A stretch of DNA of 64,000 nt from Thalassovita gelatinovora (GTDB lineage Bacteria > Pseudomonadota > Alphaproteobacteria > Rhodobacterales > Rhodobacteraceae), in contig NZ_CYSA01000016.1 in the NCBI RefSeq assembly GCF_001458355.1, positions 62,001 through 126,000 of the forward strand. Reading direction: 5' to 3'. Position 1 is the stretch's first letter. The number at the start of each line of letters is the position of its first letter. Positions 41,882-51,019 of the stretch are shown here, in pieces. Below the pieces are notes generated by a model. It made no database searches and was not told the origin of the DNA. It was given only the letters and a program-made list of their open reading frames with translations. Made by a program: the position numbers and the translations under genes.

Positions 41882-42319
41882 TCAGTCTGCGTCAGTTTCG
41901 TCGAAATGTTGGCCCGAGATCTGCCGTGACAGCCCCCGGAAAAGCGCCACCTTGCGGCCGTCTTCGCCCGTGACCACCACGTCATAAACGCCCGACCGGC
42001 CCTGTAACGACGCCTCGGTCGCGGTGGCGGTCAGCAATTCACCGGCCTTGCCGGGGCTGAGATAGGTGATGCTATTTTGCTGCGCCACAACCATCTTGTT
42101 GTAGCTGTTGCAGGCAAAGGCAAAGGCGCTGTCGGCAAGGGTGAAGATATATCCACCATGACAGATATGATGGCCGTTCAGATGCTCGTCACGCACCCGC
42201 ATGGTCATCACCGCCTCACCCGGATCGATCCGGGTGATTTCCATTCCCAAAGCCTGGGTCGCCTGATCGGTCGACCACATTTGTTTGGCGCTGCGTTCAG
42301 CCCGTTGCTTCGGTGTCAT
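41882..42319 (-). CDS. paaI: Hydroxyphenylacetyl-CoA thioesterase PaaI
   Basis: A 145-residue hotdog-fold thioesterase. The segment GHHICHGGYIFTLADSAFAFACNS contains the HGG motif and catalytic Asp pattern of PaaI. It removes dead-end acyl-CoA products of the phenylacetate pathway. The start at 42319 has AGGAG upstream. It heads a leftward unit with paaK and is divergent from paaZ. Confidence 0.94.
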   Translation of the reverse strand: MTPKQRAERSAKQMWSTDQATQALGMEITRIDPGEAVMTMRVRDEHLNGHHICHGGYIFTLADSAFAFACNSYNKMVVAQQNSITYLSPGKAGELLTATATEASLQGRSGVYDVVVTGEDGRKVALFRGLSRQISGQHFDETDAD

Positions 42320-42357
42320 GGCGCTCCTCCCCCAATTCCGGCTCAACCTGACACAAA

Positions 42358-42375
42358 ACCGACCATGCGGTCAAT
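42358..42375. promoter_or_regulatory. Candidate TetR operator between paaI and paaZ
   Basis: GACC and GGTC form an inverted repeat around ATGC in the 114-base divergent promoter region. Its position would let the adjacent TetR protein control both directions. The dyad is short, so this is tentative. Confidence 0.35.
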
Positions 42376-42433
42376 AGTGTTGAAAAAGCTTTCGGATTGG
42401 CGCAGAATGCTGGCCAACAGGAGGACTCAAGAG

Positions 42434-44455
42434 ATGCTGAAGCCACAAAGTTACGCCGCCGGTCACTGGATCGCGCCGGGCGACACCGCCACAACCGTCA
42501 TCGGCCCGGTCGATGGTCAACCGGTCGCCCTTGCCGGCGGTTCTGACCTCGACATGCAGGCCATGCTGGACCATGCCCGCAACACCGGCGGCCCCGCCCT
42601 GCGCGCGATGACGTTCCACGAACGCGCCAAGATGCTCAAGGCGCTGGCGGCCTATCTGGATGGCCGCAAGGAAGAACTCTATGCGATCAACCCGGCAACC
42701 GGCGCAACCCGCCGCGACGGCGGTATCGACATCGAAGGCGGCATCGGCACCATGTTTCTGTTCGCCTCCAAGGGGCGGCGCGAAATGCCCGACGGTCATG
42801 TTTATATTGATGGCGAAATCGAACAATTGTCGCGCAAAGGCACCTTCCTTGGTCAACATATCGCGGTGCCACTGCAAGGTGTGGCAGTGCATATCAACGC
42901 CTTCAACTTCCCGGTCTGGGGCATGTTGGAAAAACTGGCCCCGACCCTGCTGGCAGGTGTGCCCGCCATCGTCAAACCAGCGACCCAGACGTCTTACCTG
43001 ACCGAAGCGTGCTTTCGCATGATGATCGAATCGGGTCTGCTGCCCGAAGGCGCGGTGCAGCTGATCGTCGGGCGTACCGGCGACCTGCTCGACCGCTTGG
43101 GCGCACAGGACGTGGTCAGCTTCACCGGATCGGCGGACACGGCCAACATGCTGCGCTCGAACCCGAATCTGCTGCGCAATTCGACCCGGTTCCTGGCCGA
43201 ACAGGACAGTTTGAACGCCGCCATTCTCGGCCCCGATGCCGATCCGGACAGCCCGGAATTTGCCCAGTTCATCAAGGAAGCCGTGACCGAAATCACCGCC
43301 AAGGCGGGGCAGAAATGCACCGCGATGCGCCGCCTGATCGTACCTCAGGCACAAATGGAAAACGTGGCAAAGGCGCTGTCGGACAAACTGGAAAATATCG
43401 TTCTGGGCGACCCTTCGGCCAAGGAAACCCGCATGGGCGCGCTGGCCTCGCTGGATCAGAAAGCCGATGTTCTGGCCAGACTCGAAGCGCTTGCCGCCGA
43501 AACCCGGCTGATCTGCGGTGGCCCGGACGCATTGACCGACAACCTGTCGAATGGCGCCTTTCTGCCGCCGACCCTGCTGGCCTGCGACGATCCCGATACC
43601 GCAACGGCGGTTCACGCGGTCGAAGCCTTCGGTCCGGTCTCCACCCTGATGCCCTATCGTGATCTGGCCCATGCCGCCCAGCTTGCCAATCGTGGCGGCG
43701 GGTCGCTTGTCAGCTCTCTGTTCACCAACGATCCGCAGGTCGCGCGCGATGTCACGCTGGCCGCGGCCGCCTGGCATGGTCGGCTCTATATCATGAACCG
43801 CACCGCCGCGGCCGAAGCGACCGGCCACGGATCACCCTTGCCGCACATGGTCCATGGCGGCCCCGGTCGCGCCGGTGGCGGTGAAGAACTGGGCGGCATT
43901 CGCGGCGTGATGCATTACATGCAACGGACCGCCATTCAGGGCAGCCCCGACATCCTGACCGCGATCACCAGCACATGGATCAAGGGATCGGCGGAAATCA
44001 CCGGGCCGCAACACCCGTTCCAACGCACCTTCACCGAAATCGAAATCGGTGAAACGTTGCATACCGGGTCGCGCACGGTGACACTGGACGATATCGAACA
44101 TTTCGCCCATTTCACCGGTGACACCTTCTATGCCCACATGGATGAAGACGCCGCAAAGGCCAACCCGTTCTTCCCGGGCCGGGTGGCGCATGGCTATCTG
44201 CTGCTCAGCTTCGCGGCAGGTCTGTTCGTGCAGCCCGATCCGGGGCCAGTTCTGGCCAATACCGGGTTGAACGGTCTGAGCTTCCAAAAACCGGTCAGCC
44301 CCGGCGATGCCATCAAGGTCCGGTTGACCTGCAAACGCAAAACCCGCCGTACCGACAGCTATGGCGAAGTGGCGTGGAATGTTACCCTGACCAATCAGGA
44401 CGACGATCAGGTCGCCGAATACGAATTGCTGACCATGGTCAGCTACGACCGCTGA
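42434..44455 (+). CDS. paaZ: Bifunctional oxepin-CoA hydrolase / semialdehyde dehydrogenase PaaZ
   Basis: A 673-residue fusion that opens the oxepin-CoA ring and oxidises the resulting semialdehyde in phenylacetate breakdown. The N-terminal aldehyde dehydrogenase domain (about 1-515) has the active-site Cys in AGQKCTAMRR. The C-terminal MaoC-like hydratase domain (about 530-673) has FTGDTFYAHMDEDAAK with the FPGRVAHGYL motif. The start at 42434 has CAGGAGGA upstream. No other paa oxygenase genes (paaABCDE) are in this window. Confidence 0.96.
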   Translation: MLKPQSYAAGHWIAPGDTATTVIGPVDGQPVALAGGSDLDMQAMLDHARNTGGPALRAMTFHERAKMLKALAAYLDGRKEELYAINPATGATRRDGGIDIEGGIGTMFLFASKGRREMPDGHVYIDGEIEQLSRKGTFLGQHIAVPLQGVAVHINAFNFPVWGMLEKLAPTLLAGVPAIVKPATQTSYLTEACFRMMIESGLLPEGAVQLIVGRTGDLLDRLGAQDVVSFTGSADTANMLRSNPNLLRNSTRFLAEQDSLNAAILGPDADPDSPEFAQFIKEAVTEITAKAGQKCTAMRRLIVPQAQMENVAKALSDKLENIVLGDPSAKETRMGALASLDQKADVLARLEALAAETRLICGGPDALTDNLSNGAFLPPTLLACDDPDTATAVHAVEAFGPVSTLMPYRDLAHAAQLANRGGGSLVSSLFTNDPQVARDVTLAAAAWHGRLYIMNRTAAAEATGHGSPLPHMVHGGPGRAGGGEELGGIRGVMHYMQRTAIQGSPDILTAITSTWIKGSAEITGPQHPFQRTFTEIEIGETLHTGSRTVTLDDIEHFAHFTGDTFYAHMDEDAAKANPFFPGRVAHGYLLLSFAAGLFVQPDPGPVLANTGLNGLSFQKPVSPGDAIKVRLTCKRKTRRTDSYGEVAWNVTLTNQDDDQVAEYELLTMVSYDR

Positions 44456-44460
44456 TCAAA

Positions 44461-44489
44461 GGGCGCGGGATGGCACAAATCCCGCGCCC
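44461..44489 (+). terminator. Strong stem-loop directly after paaZ
   Basis: GGGCGCGGGAT and ATCCCGCGCCC form an 11-base perfect stem with a 7-base loop, five bases after the stop. No T-run follows. Confidence 0.6.
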
Positions 44490-44548
44490 AACCGCCTATC
44501 CATGTGCAAAACGCTTGATTTAGCGCCCGTTTGCAGCGACGCTAAGTC

Positions 44549-44893
44549 ATGAATGTTCAAAACACGACGCCCTTTCCGAAACAGGGCATCCCCGAACAGG
44601 TCGCCTTTCACCGCACGGAACTGGGCGTCATCCTCAGCCTTTATGGCCGCATGGTCGCCGCTGGCGAATGGCGCGATTACGGCATTTCCAGCCTGCGCGA
44701 CATGGCGGTGTTTTCCGTCTTCCGCCGCACCGCCGAAAACCCGCTCTACCGGATCGAAAAACGCCCCAAGCTGCGCAACAAGCAGGGCCAATATTCCGTC
44801 GTCGGCATTGACGGACAGGTGCTCAAACGCGGCAACGATCTGAAAACCGTTCTGCGGGTGCTGGAACGCAAACTGATCCGCGCGATCGACTAA
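44549..44893 (+). CDS. DUF2794 family protein
   Basis: A 114-residue basic protein matching the alphaproteobacterial DUF2794 family (HRTELGVILSLYGRMVAAGEW, MAVFSVFRRTAENPLYRIEK). It is compact and has no signal peptide or membrane segment. Its function is unknown. It stands alone between paaZ and a convergent peptidase gene. Confidence 0.88.
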   Translation: MNVQNTTPFPKQGIPEQVAFHRTELGVILSLYGRMVAAGEWRDYGISSLRDMAVFSVFRRTAENPLYRIEKRPKLRNKQGQYSVVGIDGQVLKRGNDLKTVLRVLERKLIRAID

Positions 44894-44912
44894 GCGTCAG
44901 CAACAGCCGCGA

Positions 44913-45764
44913 TCAACCCGCGTCACTGTCCTTTTTTGGACGCGGCAGCCGTTTATGCGCCGTCACCGGCCCGTCGCCCTGCGCCGCGATCCGGTCGATT
45001 GCTTCGGCCATGTCTTCGAACACAACCGCCATGCTGTGAACATTGGCATGCAGGATGCGCCCGCGCCCGGCGACCAGCGCCACGTGCCCTTTCCAGAACA
45101 ACAGATCGCCGCGCCGTGGCTTGCTGCCCTCGGGCAGCAACCGGCCCAACCCGGCTTCCTGCTGGTCACTGTCGCCGGGACAGTCCAGTCCACAGGCCAG
45201 ACAGGCGGCCTGCACCAAGCCGGAACAATCGATGCCCCAGATGCTGTTACCACCCCACAGATAAGGCACCCCGAGATAACGCTCGGCCTCGCTCACCACG
45301 TCCTCGGCATGGAAATCGATCGGGTGGACATGCTGAAGCGGCACATAGCCTTCGGCCAGCACCAGAAACCCGTCATCTTCGCCGGTGGCGCGCAACCGCG
45401 ATCCTGCGCTCAGCCCGAACCGTTCGGCGGATTTGAACCGCGGCGCGGCATAGACATGGGTGGCGCGGGCGGTGACTTTATGGGTCGGCGGGCGGCGATC
45501 TTCCAGGTCCTGCGCCGGCAGATACCCGACATACCCATCGCGTTCGCATTGCACAAAAGCCCAGCCTTCGCGCGATTCGAACCTCGTGACCGCCTCCCCC
45601 ATCACCAATTGCCGTTCGCGCCGTCCCAGCGGCGCATTCAACAGATCGACCAATGGCCGCGCCACCACGCGCCTGACACCTTCGGTATAAAGCGGTACAT
45701 CGACCACGCCGCGCAAAGTCGTCGCGGCAACGCGGCTATTGGCCGGGATCAGACGGCGATCCAT
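44913..45764 (-). CDS. NlpC/P60-family (C40) peptidase with N-terminal SH3-like domains
   Basis: A 283-residue protein with SH3-like segments (about 15-140) and a C-terminal NlpC/P60 cysteine peptidase domain. The catalytic Cys is in GIDCSGLVQAA, and the His is in KGHVALVAG, with the third residue probably the His in RILHAN. Such enzymes cleave gamma-D-glutamyl-diaminopimelate bonds in peptidoglycan fragments. No signal peptide is seen, so it may recycle muropeptides in the cytoplasm. It follows the M17 peptidase gene by three bases. Confidence 0.92.
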   Translation of the reverse strand: MDRRLIPANSRVAATTLRGVVDVPLYTEGVRRVVARPLVDLLNAPLGRRERQLVMGEAVTRFESREGWAFVQCERDGYVGYLPAQDLEDRRPPTHKVTARATHVYAAPRFKSAERFGLSAGSRLRATGEDDGFLVLAEGYVPLQHVHPIDFHAEDVVSEAERYLGVPYLWGGNSIWGIDCSGLVQAACLACGLDCPGDSDQQEAGLGRLLPEGSKPRRGDLLFWKGHVALVAGRGRILHANVHSMAVVFEDMAEAIDRIAAQGDGPVTAHKRLPRPKKDSDAG

Positions 45765-45767
45765 CTG

Positions 45768-47153
45768 CTATATCCCCAACACACCCGGCAACGCCTCCAA
45801 CAGCGCCCGCGCCCCCATGCCGACCCCGCCCGTGGGCCGCGCCGGGGCGGCTTTCGGTTGCCAGCCATAGATATCGAAATGGGTGTACCGAACACCATCA
45901 CCGGCAAACCGGCGCAGGAACAGCGCGGCGGTGATCGCACCGCCAAACCCACCCTTCGGCGCATTGTCCAGATCGGCAATGCCCGGTTCTATATCTGCCT
46001 CGTAAGGGTCCCAGAACGGCATCCGCCACACCGGATCGGAAACCTTGGCTGCGGCCCCGTCCAGCGCCGCCGCGACCGCGTCATCACCGGTGAAATACGG
46101 TGCCAGATCGGGCCCCACTGCGACCCGCGCCGCGCCGGTCAACGTCGCCATCGACAACATCAGGTCGGGATCGTTTTCGGCCCCGTAAGCCAACGCATCG
46201 GCCAGAACCAGACGACCCTCGGCATCGGTATTGTTGATCTCGACCGTCAGCCCCTTGCGCGAATTCAGAATATCCTGCGGCCGGAATGAATTGCCGGAAA
46301 CCGCGTTTTCCACCGCCGGGATCAGCACCCGCAACCGCAACGGCAGGCCAAGCCCCATGATCATATGGGCCAGCCCCAGCACCGTCGCTGCGCCGCCCAT
46401 ATCCTTTTTCATCAACCCCATGCTGGCACCCGGTTTCAGGTTCAAACCACCCGTGTCGAAACAGACCCCCTTGCCCACCAAAGTCAGCGCCGGGCCGCTG
46501 TCGCCCCAGTTCATTTCGATCAACCGCGGGGCTTTGTCGCTGGCCCGGCCAACCGCGTGGATCATCGGGAAATTCCGGGTCAGCAGGTCTTCGCCAAGAA
46601 TCACCGAAAACCCAGCACCATGTTCGGCGGCCAATTGCGCCGCCGCCGCTTCCAAGGCGTCAGGCCCCATATCGCTGGCAGGCGTGTTGATCAAATCGCG
46701 GGTCAGGCATTCGCCTGCGGCGATGATTTCCAGCCGCGCGGCATCAACACCCTCCGGTGCCAGCAGATAGGCCTCGGACGCAGTGCGGCTGGCATAGCGG
46801 TCAAACACGTACGAAGACAACAACCACCCCAGCGCTTCTTCTTCTGCCTTGTCCGCCGGCAGGCCCGACACGATTTCATAGGCCCCCGCCGGCAGTGACG
46901 GCACCGCCGCAGCCAGATGGAACCGGCCCCGTTTGCGCGCGGCGTCGTCGCCATACCCGATCAGCACCGCCTCCGGGGTGCCATTGGCACCGGGGATCAA
47001 CAGGCTTTGGCCGATACCGGGCTTGAACCCGCTGGCCCGGACCCAGGCCTGCACCCGCGCCGGCTGATCATCGATCCAATCCTGTAGCCCGTGTTTATCG
47101 ACCACATGAACCGGGGTCGGGGCGTCGGTGGAATGGGCAAAACGGGGCATCAT
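45768..47153 (-). CDS. Leucyl aminopeptidase-family (M17) metallopeptidase
   Basis: A 461-residue M17 aminopeptidase from the double ATG at 47150-47153. The metal-binding motif NTDAEGRLVLADAL and the segment VGKGVCFDTGGLNLKPG are intact. It cleaves N-terminal residues from peptides. It is followed immediately by the NlpC/P60 gene, and the pair probably degrade peptidoglycan-derived peptides. It is the last intact gene before a truncated gene and the IS remnant. Confidence 0.94.
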   Translation of the reverse strand: MMPRFAHSTDAPTPVHVVDKHGLQDWIDDQPARVQAWVRASGFKPGIGQSLLIPGANGTPEAVLIGYGDDAARKRGRFHLAAAVPSLPAGAYEIVSGLPADKAEEEALGWLLSSYVFDRYASRTASEAYLLAPEGVDAARLEIIAAGECLTRDLINTPASDMGPDALEAAAAQLAAEHGAGFSVILGEDLLTRNFPMIHAVGRASDKAPRLIEMNWGDSGPALTLVGKGVCFDTGGLNLKPGASMGLMKKDMGGAATVLGLAHMIMGLGLPLRLRVLIPAVENAVSGNSFRPQDILNSRKGLTVEINNTDAEGRLVLADALAYGAENDPDLMLSMATLTGAARVAVGPDLAPYFTGDDAVAAALDGAAAKVSDPVWRMPFWDPYEADIEPGIADLDNAPKGGFGGAITAALFLRRFAGDGVRYTHFDIYGWQPKAAPARPTGGVGMGARALLEALPGVLGI

Positions 47154-47218
47154 CGAAGGTGGCCTTTCTGTCTGATTTCGGCCCCAGCCTACGCCAACCG
47201 CCCGCACCTGCAAGGGGA

Positions 47219-47375
47219 TCAGACATAAAGATTTTGCAAATTCCACAACGCCGATAACGCCCCGTCGCCAACCCGCTCCAACCGCGCCCGCATCACGGTC
47301 GTTGCCACCGCGTCACCGCCATCGATACAGGTCAGCAATTGGTGGGCCACATCGGCCAGCGACTGCACGGCAAAC
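47219..47375 (-). pseudogene. 3' fragment of a gene truncated by an IS element
   Basis: A leftward reading frame ends at a TGA at 47219-47221 and encodes about 50 residues (VQSLADVAHQLLTCIDGG near its start, ending LWNLQNLYV). It looks like a genuine protein C-terminus but has no start and runs into a stop codon in the IS sequence. The rest of the gene is absent from this window. The parent family was not recognised. Confidence 0.65.
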
Positions 47376-47591
47376 TGAGGTCTTAGAACTCAACGACAGC
47401 GCAGATTGATTTGTCCTGATTTGGGGGGACTAAGGGCGTCGTGAGGCGGTCGCAGAAAACCGGACAGTCGGCTCAGCTGTATCCCAACCCATTGAAGGGA
47501 TACTAAAATGACGAAACGCCCAAGCATTACAGGACAGTCTAAGGCCAAAGTGGTGTTGGAAGCGTTGCGCGGTATGTACGCTCTGCGGTGA
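47376..47591 (+). mobile_element. Truncated IS3-family insertion sequence (left end and orfA start)
   Basis: At 47508 a frame begins MTKRPSITGQSKAKVVLEAL, like the N-terminus of IS3-family OrfA transposases. It loses similarity after about 22 codons and stops at 47591. The preceding 130 bases would be the IS left end, beginning TGAGG near 47376. No orfB or right end follows, so the element is a remnant marking the left edge of the accessory block. Confidence 0.7.
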
Positions 47592-48034
47592 TGTCCGAGC
47601 GTCACCAGTGCGGCACATGTGAAATAGGCACCAACGACATGGCCTGTCGTGGATGCGGAACTCAAGCTGCATAGAATCACTGTGCCGCGCGTGGCAAATG
47701 CCTCGACCACGCCCTTTGTGACGACGGGCAACACCAATGCTCTTGTTATCAGGATCGCTGAAAAACTAGCCGACATGATTAAAACTTCACTATTCATGTG
47801 AATAAGAATGCGCCCTGCGCGCTTCCTTATGCTTTTTAAGGCCAACAGTGGGAGTTCGTATTTATGAGTGCTTTGGGCACAAACCGCACCTGTGCTGACC
47901 TCGCCCATGCTGAATTTCCAAAAACATACACCGGCATGACGCAACCACGAAACTCCGCTCACTGAGCGCGGCAACCATTTTGCCACACCAAATTACCGGA
48001 TCAAACGGCCCGAAAGCATACAAGGAACGACACA
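47592..48034. other. Intergenic region without a credible intact gene
   Basis: This 443-base stretch follows the IS remnant. On the plus strand an open frame without a start ends at 47801 and contains TPFVTTGNTNALVIRIAEKL. That is faintly like a class III aminotransferase fragment, so it may be debris. The operator-like palindrome at 47791 and the leader of the first TRAP gene occupy its right part. Confidence 0.45.
47791..47804. promoter_or_regulatory. Operator-like palindrome upstream of the first TRAP system
   Basis: TATTCA and TGAATA flank a TG. It differs from the perfect palindrome at 51657-51670 in a single central base. It lies about 230 bases before the TRAP binding-protein gene. 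The downstream dyad and TTGACC element found with the other copies are absent here. Confidence 0.55.
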
Positions 48035-49063
48035 ATGAAACGCCTGCCTAAACTCTTCTGCGCTGCAACTGTTGCGCTCTCTTCCGTCGTGGCCACCGCG
48101 GCCATTGCAAAAGACAAACTCGACATCCAAAGCGCGTGGCCTCTGAACATGGCCGCAAGCGGCGCAAACGCAGAATATCTTGGCAAAGCGTTAAACGCCG
48201 CCTCAGGCGGCGAACTCGACGCAACCGTATATGGCGCGGGCAAACTTGTGCCATCCCTGCAAATCTTTGACGCTGTTCAACAGGGCACTCTGGACGCAGG
48301 CATTACCTCGCCGCTCTATGTCGCTGGACGCTTTCCCGCGGTGCAACTCTTTGGCGGCATTCCTTTTGGTCCAGATGCCATTGAACACACGGCATGGATT
48401 TACAACGGTGGCGGGCGCGAAATCTGGGAAGAAATCTACGCAGCCCAAGGCGTCAAGACGATTCCTTGTGGTCTAATGGATGCCGAAGCCGGCGGTTGGT
48501 ATAATTTTGAAATTAACTCCGTCGACGATCTCAAAGGCAAAAAAATCCGCTTTGCAGGCCTGGCAGGCGAAGCACTGGCCGAACTCGGGGCGTCCATCGT
48601 TCTTTTGCCGTCGAGTGAAATTTACCCTTCACTGGAGAAAGGCATCATTGATGGCACCGAACTCTCCTTGCCTGCAATCGACATTCTCCTCGGTTTCCAA
48701 CAAGTCGCAAAATACTACTACCTGCCCGGTTGGCACCAACCCGCCGCGATGAACGAGCTGATCATCAACATGGCGAAATGGGACAGCCTGTCTGATGCGA
48801 ACAAAGCCCTGATCGAAGAAAGCTGTAAGGCCGTGAACATGACCTCGATCACCTCGACCGTGCCAATGAATGGCGAAGCGGTGGCACAGTTCAAAGAGGC
48901 CGGCGTCGAACTGCGCAGCTTTACACCGGAAGTCCTCGCGCCAATCGAAGCCGCCTTTGACAAAGTGATCGCGGAACAAGTTAAAAACGATCCCGAATTC
49001 AAACGCGTTTGGGACTCGCTCGAGGCCTACCGCGCGAAAACCGGCCTCGGTCTGAGTGAATAA
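48035..49063 (+). CDS. TRAP transporter solute-binding protein (DctP family, system 1)
   Basis: A 342-residue periplasmic binding protein. The signal peptide covers about residues 1-25 (MKRLPKLFCAATVALSSVVA, cleavage near AIA-KD). The DctP-family core includes DDLKGKKIRFAGLAGEALAELG, and an Arg in this region (KIRFAG) usually binds the ligand carboxylate. It delivers an organic acid to the DctQ/DctM permease encoded next. Its place in the iac block suggests an aromatic or indolic acid, but that is inference. An intrinsic terminator directly follows. Confidence 0.93.
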   Translation: MKRLPKLFCAATVALSSVVATAAIAKDKLDIQSAWPLNMAASGANAEYLGKALNAASGGELDATVYGAGKLVPSLQIFDAVQQGTLDAGITSPLYVAGRFPAVQLFGGIPFGPDAIEHTAWIYNGGGREIWEEIYAAQGVKTIPCGLMDAEAGGWYNFEINSVDDLKGKKIRFAGLAGEALAELGASIVLLPSSEIYPSLEKGIIDGTELSLPAIDILLGFQQVAKYYYLPGWHQPAAMNELIINMAKWDSLSDANKALIEESCKAVNMTSITSTVPMNGEAVAQFKEAGVELRSFTPEVLAPIEAAFDKVIAEQVKNDPEFKRVWDSLEAYRAKTGLGLSE

Positions 49064-49070
49064 AGACTGT

Positions 49071-49103
49071 TGCGCCGGAGCCCCCTCTCCGGCGCACTTT
49101 TTT
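49071..49103 (+). terminator. Intrinsic terminator between the TRAP binding protein and its permeases
   Basis: TGCGCCGGAG and CTCCGGCGCA form a 10-base stem with a CCCCCT loop, followed by a run of six to seven T. Partial read-through would give more binding protein than permease. Confidence 0.92.
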
Positions 49104-49114
49104 AGGACAACCTC

Positions 49115-49633
49115 ATGCAGCTCCTCATCTCTACGATTGACCGTGCGGTCGCCGGCATCGGCAAAACGGGTGCGCTCTTTCTCCCGCTGCTGATGCTGAC
49201 GATCCTGCTCAATGTGATCCTTCGATATGTGTTTCGGATCGGGTCCATTGAGCTTGAAGAATTACAATGGCACCTGAATGCCATTGTTGTCATGAGCAGT
49301 CTCGCCTGGGCCTATCAGTGCAACCGCCATGTGCGGGTGGATGCGTTCCACAGCCATATGTCCGTCCGCGTGAAGGCTGTGGTCGAAATCCTCGGTGTGA
49401 CTTTCCTGTTGTTCCCATTCGTATGGTTGGTGAGCGACAGCGCATGGACCATTTTTGGCTATAGCTGGAAGCTCAAAGAAGGCTCGCCGATGCCATCAGG
49501 ACTGCCCGCCCGTTACATCATCAAATTCGTTATGGCGGCGGGGCTAAGCCTTTTGTTTTTACAAGGCATCTCCGTTCTACTGAAGGCTGTAAAAAGCCTG
49601 CTGCACCCCTCTATCACGACTGAAAAGAGCTAA
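49115..49633 (+). CDS. TRAP transporter small permease (DctQ family, system 1)
   Basis: A 172-residue membrane protein with four hydrophobic helices. The DctQ pattern LLNVILRYVFRIGSIELEEL is near residue 35. It links the large permease to the complex. It lies 12 bases after the terminator and four bases before the large permease gene. Confidence 0.93.
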   Translation: MQLLISTIDRAVAGIGKTGALFLPLLMLTILLNVILRYVFRIGSIELEELQWHLNAIVVMSSLAWAYQCNRHVRVDAFHSHMSVRVKAVVEILGVTFLLFPFVWLVSDSAWTIFGYSWKLKEGSPMPSGLPARYIIKFVMAAGLSLLFLQGISVLLKAVKSLLHPSITTEKS

Positions 49634-49636
49634 GCC

Positions 49637-50965
49637 ATGGATGCGATTTTTGTCTTTCTTCTGGCGGCAAGCTTTCTGATCGTCATGTTCTCTGGCTACC
49701 CCATCGCATTCGTTCTGGGCGGCGTGGCGGTGGCTTTTGCTGCTCTTGGTACCTTGCTGGACAATTTCACCGTGGTCGATGCCGATATGGCCTCGCTCAG
49801 AATGATTGGCTTTGTTGCCAACCGGATTTTCGACAGTCTTTCGTCTTACTCGCTGATCCCTATGTCCATGTTCATCTTCATGGGGATGATGCTGGATAAA
49901 TCCGGCGCGGCCGAACGACTTTTGACCCAAATGCACAAAGTCCTGCGCCCTGTTCCCGGCGGCATGGCTGTCGCGGTCGTGATCATTGGTGTGGTACTGG
50001 CGGCTTCGACCGGCATTATCGGTGCTTCGGTCGTTTTGCTGGCAACCATCGCCATGCCGGCCATGCGCGCGGCGGGCTATGAGGACCGACTGGGTCTTGG
50101 CGTGATTGGTGCGACCGGCTGTCTGGGGATTTTGATCCCGCCTTCGATCATGTTGATCGTCATGGGGGATCAGTTGCAAATCCCCGTGGGGGATCTCTTT
50201 CGCGGCGCTATGGTGCCCGGTCTTTTGTTGGCGCTGTTTTATGTTGGCTATGCGGTGTTCGTTGCTCTGCGCAATCCGTCTGCCGCCCCTGCTCTTGCCT
50301 ATGCAGACCCACGCCCCCTCTCCACTGCGATCAAAGACTTGGTTGGTTCGCTTTTGGGACCGCTTTTGCTGATCATGGCGGTTCTGGGATCCATCATCTT
50401 TGGGATTGCGACCCCGACGGAAGCCTCCGGCATCGGTGCTGCGGGGGCCACTCTCCTTGCCTTTGCCTCAAAACGCCTGACCTGGGACAGTTTCAAAGAG
50501 GTCTGCCATGAAACGGCATTGACCACCGCATTTCTGTTTGGCCTGATTTTCGGTGCCTCGTGCTTTTCGGTGGTTTTGCGGGGGTATGGCGGGGACGAGT
50601 TGATTGAAAGCGCACTCCACGCCTTGCCACTTGGTCCGAACGGTACCCTCGTTTTTATCTTGTTCTTGGTGTTTCTATTGGGGTTCTTCTTGGATTGGAT
50701 GGAAATCATCTTGATCGTAGCGCCACTGGTCTTGCCTGTGCTTTCCGCCCTTGGTCATGAACCGGCTTGGGTCGCGATCCTCATGGCGATTTGTCTACAG
50801 ACATCGTTCCTGACACCGCCTGTGGGGATGGCGCTCTTTTACCTCAAAAACACCGTGGACGATGTGAAAATCACCGACGTTTACCGCTCTGTCCTGCCGT
50901 TTATTGCGATCCAAGTGACAATCTTGATGCTCGCATTTGTGCTCCCCGTTCTTGTTCTCTGGTAA
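49637..50965 (+). CDS. TRAP transporter large permease (DctM family, system 1)
   Basis: A 442-residue, 12-helix permease that carries the sodium-coupled transport step. Family stretches are LGVIGATGCLGILIPPSIML, IGIATPTEASGIGAAGA and LTPPVGMALFYLKN. It completes a full TRAP system. A terminator follows within 25 bases. Confidence 0.94.
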   Translation: MDAIFVFLLAASFLIVMFSGYPIAFVLGGVAVAFAALGTLLDNFTVVDADMASLRMIGFVANRIFDSLSSYSLIPMSMFIFMGMMLDKSGAAERLLTQMHKVLRPVPGGMAVAVVIIGVVLAASTGIIGASVVLLATIAMPAMRAAGYEDRLGLGVIGATGCLGILIPPSIMLIVMGDQLQIPVGDLFRGAMVPGLLLALFYVGYAVFVALRNPSAAPALAYADPRPLSTAIKDLVGSLLGPLLLIMAVLGSIIFGIATPTEASGIGAAGATLLAFASKRLTWDSFKEVCHETALTTAFLFGLIFGASCFSVVLRGYGGDELIESALHALPLGPNGTLVFILFLVFLLGFFLDWMEIILIVAPLVLPVLSALGHEPAWVAILMAICLQTSFLTPPVGMALFYLKNTVDDVKITDVYRSVLPFIAIQVTILMLAFVLPVLVLW

Positions 50966-50986
50966 GCGTCCCTTTGTGCCAAAATG

Positions 50987-51015
50987 AGGTGAGGCCGGTT
51001 TGACCTCACCTTTTT
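50987..51015. terminator. Bidirectional intrinsic terminator
   Basis: AGGTGAGG and CCTCACCT form an 8-base stem with a 9-base loop. A TTTTT run follows rightwards, and a short T-run follows leftwards. It serves the TRAP operon and the convergent iacI gene. Confidence 0.85.
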
Positions 51016-51019
51016 CGTA

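Noticed and set aside
47390-47986. 198-codon minus-strand frame across the IS remnant
   Set aside because: It crosses the IS/host junction, ends in IS sequence and shows no family pattern. It is probably fortuitous.
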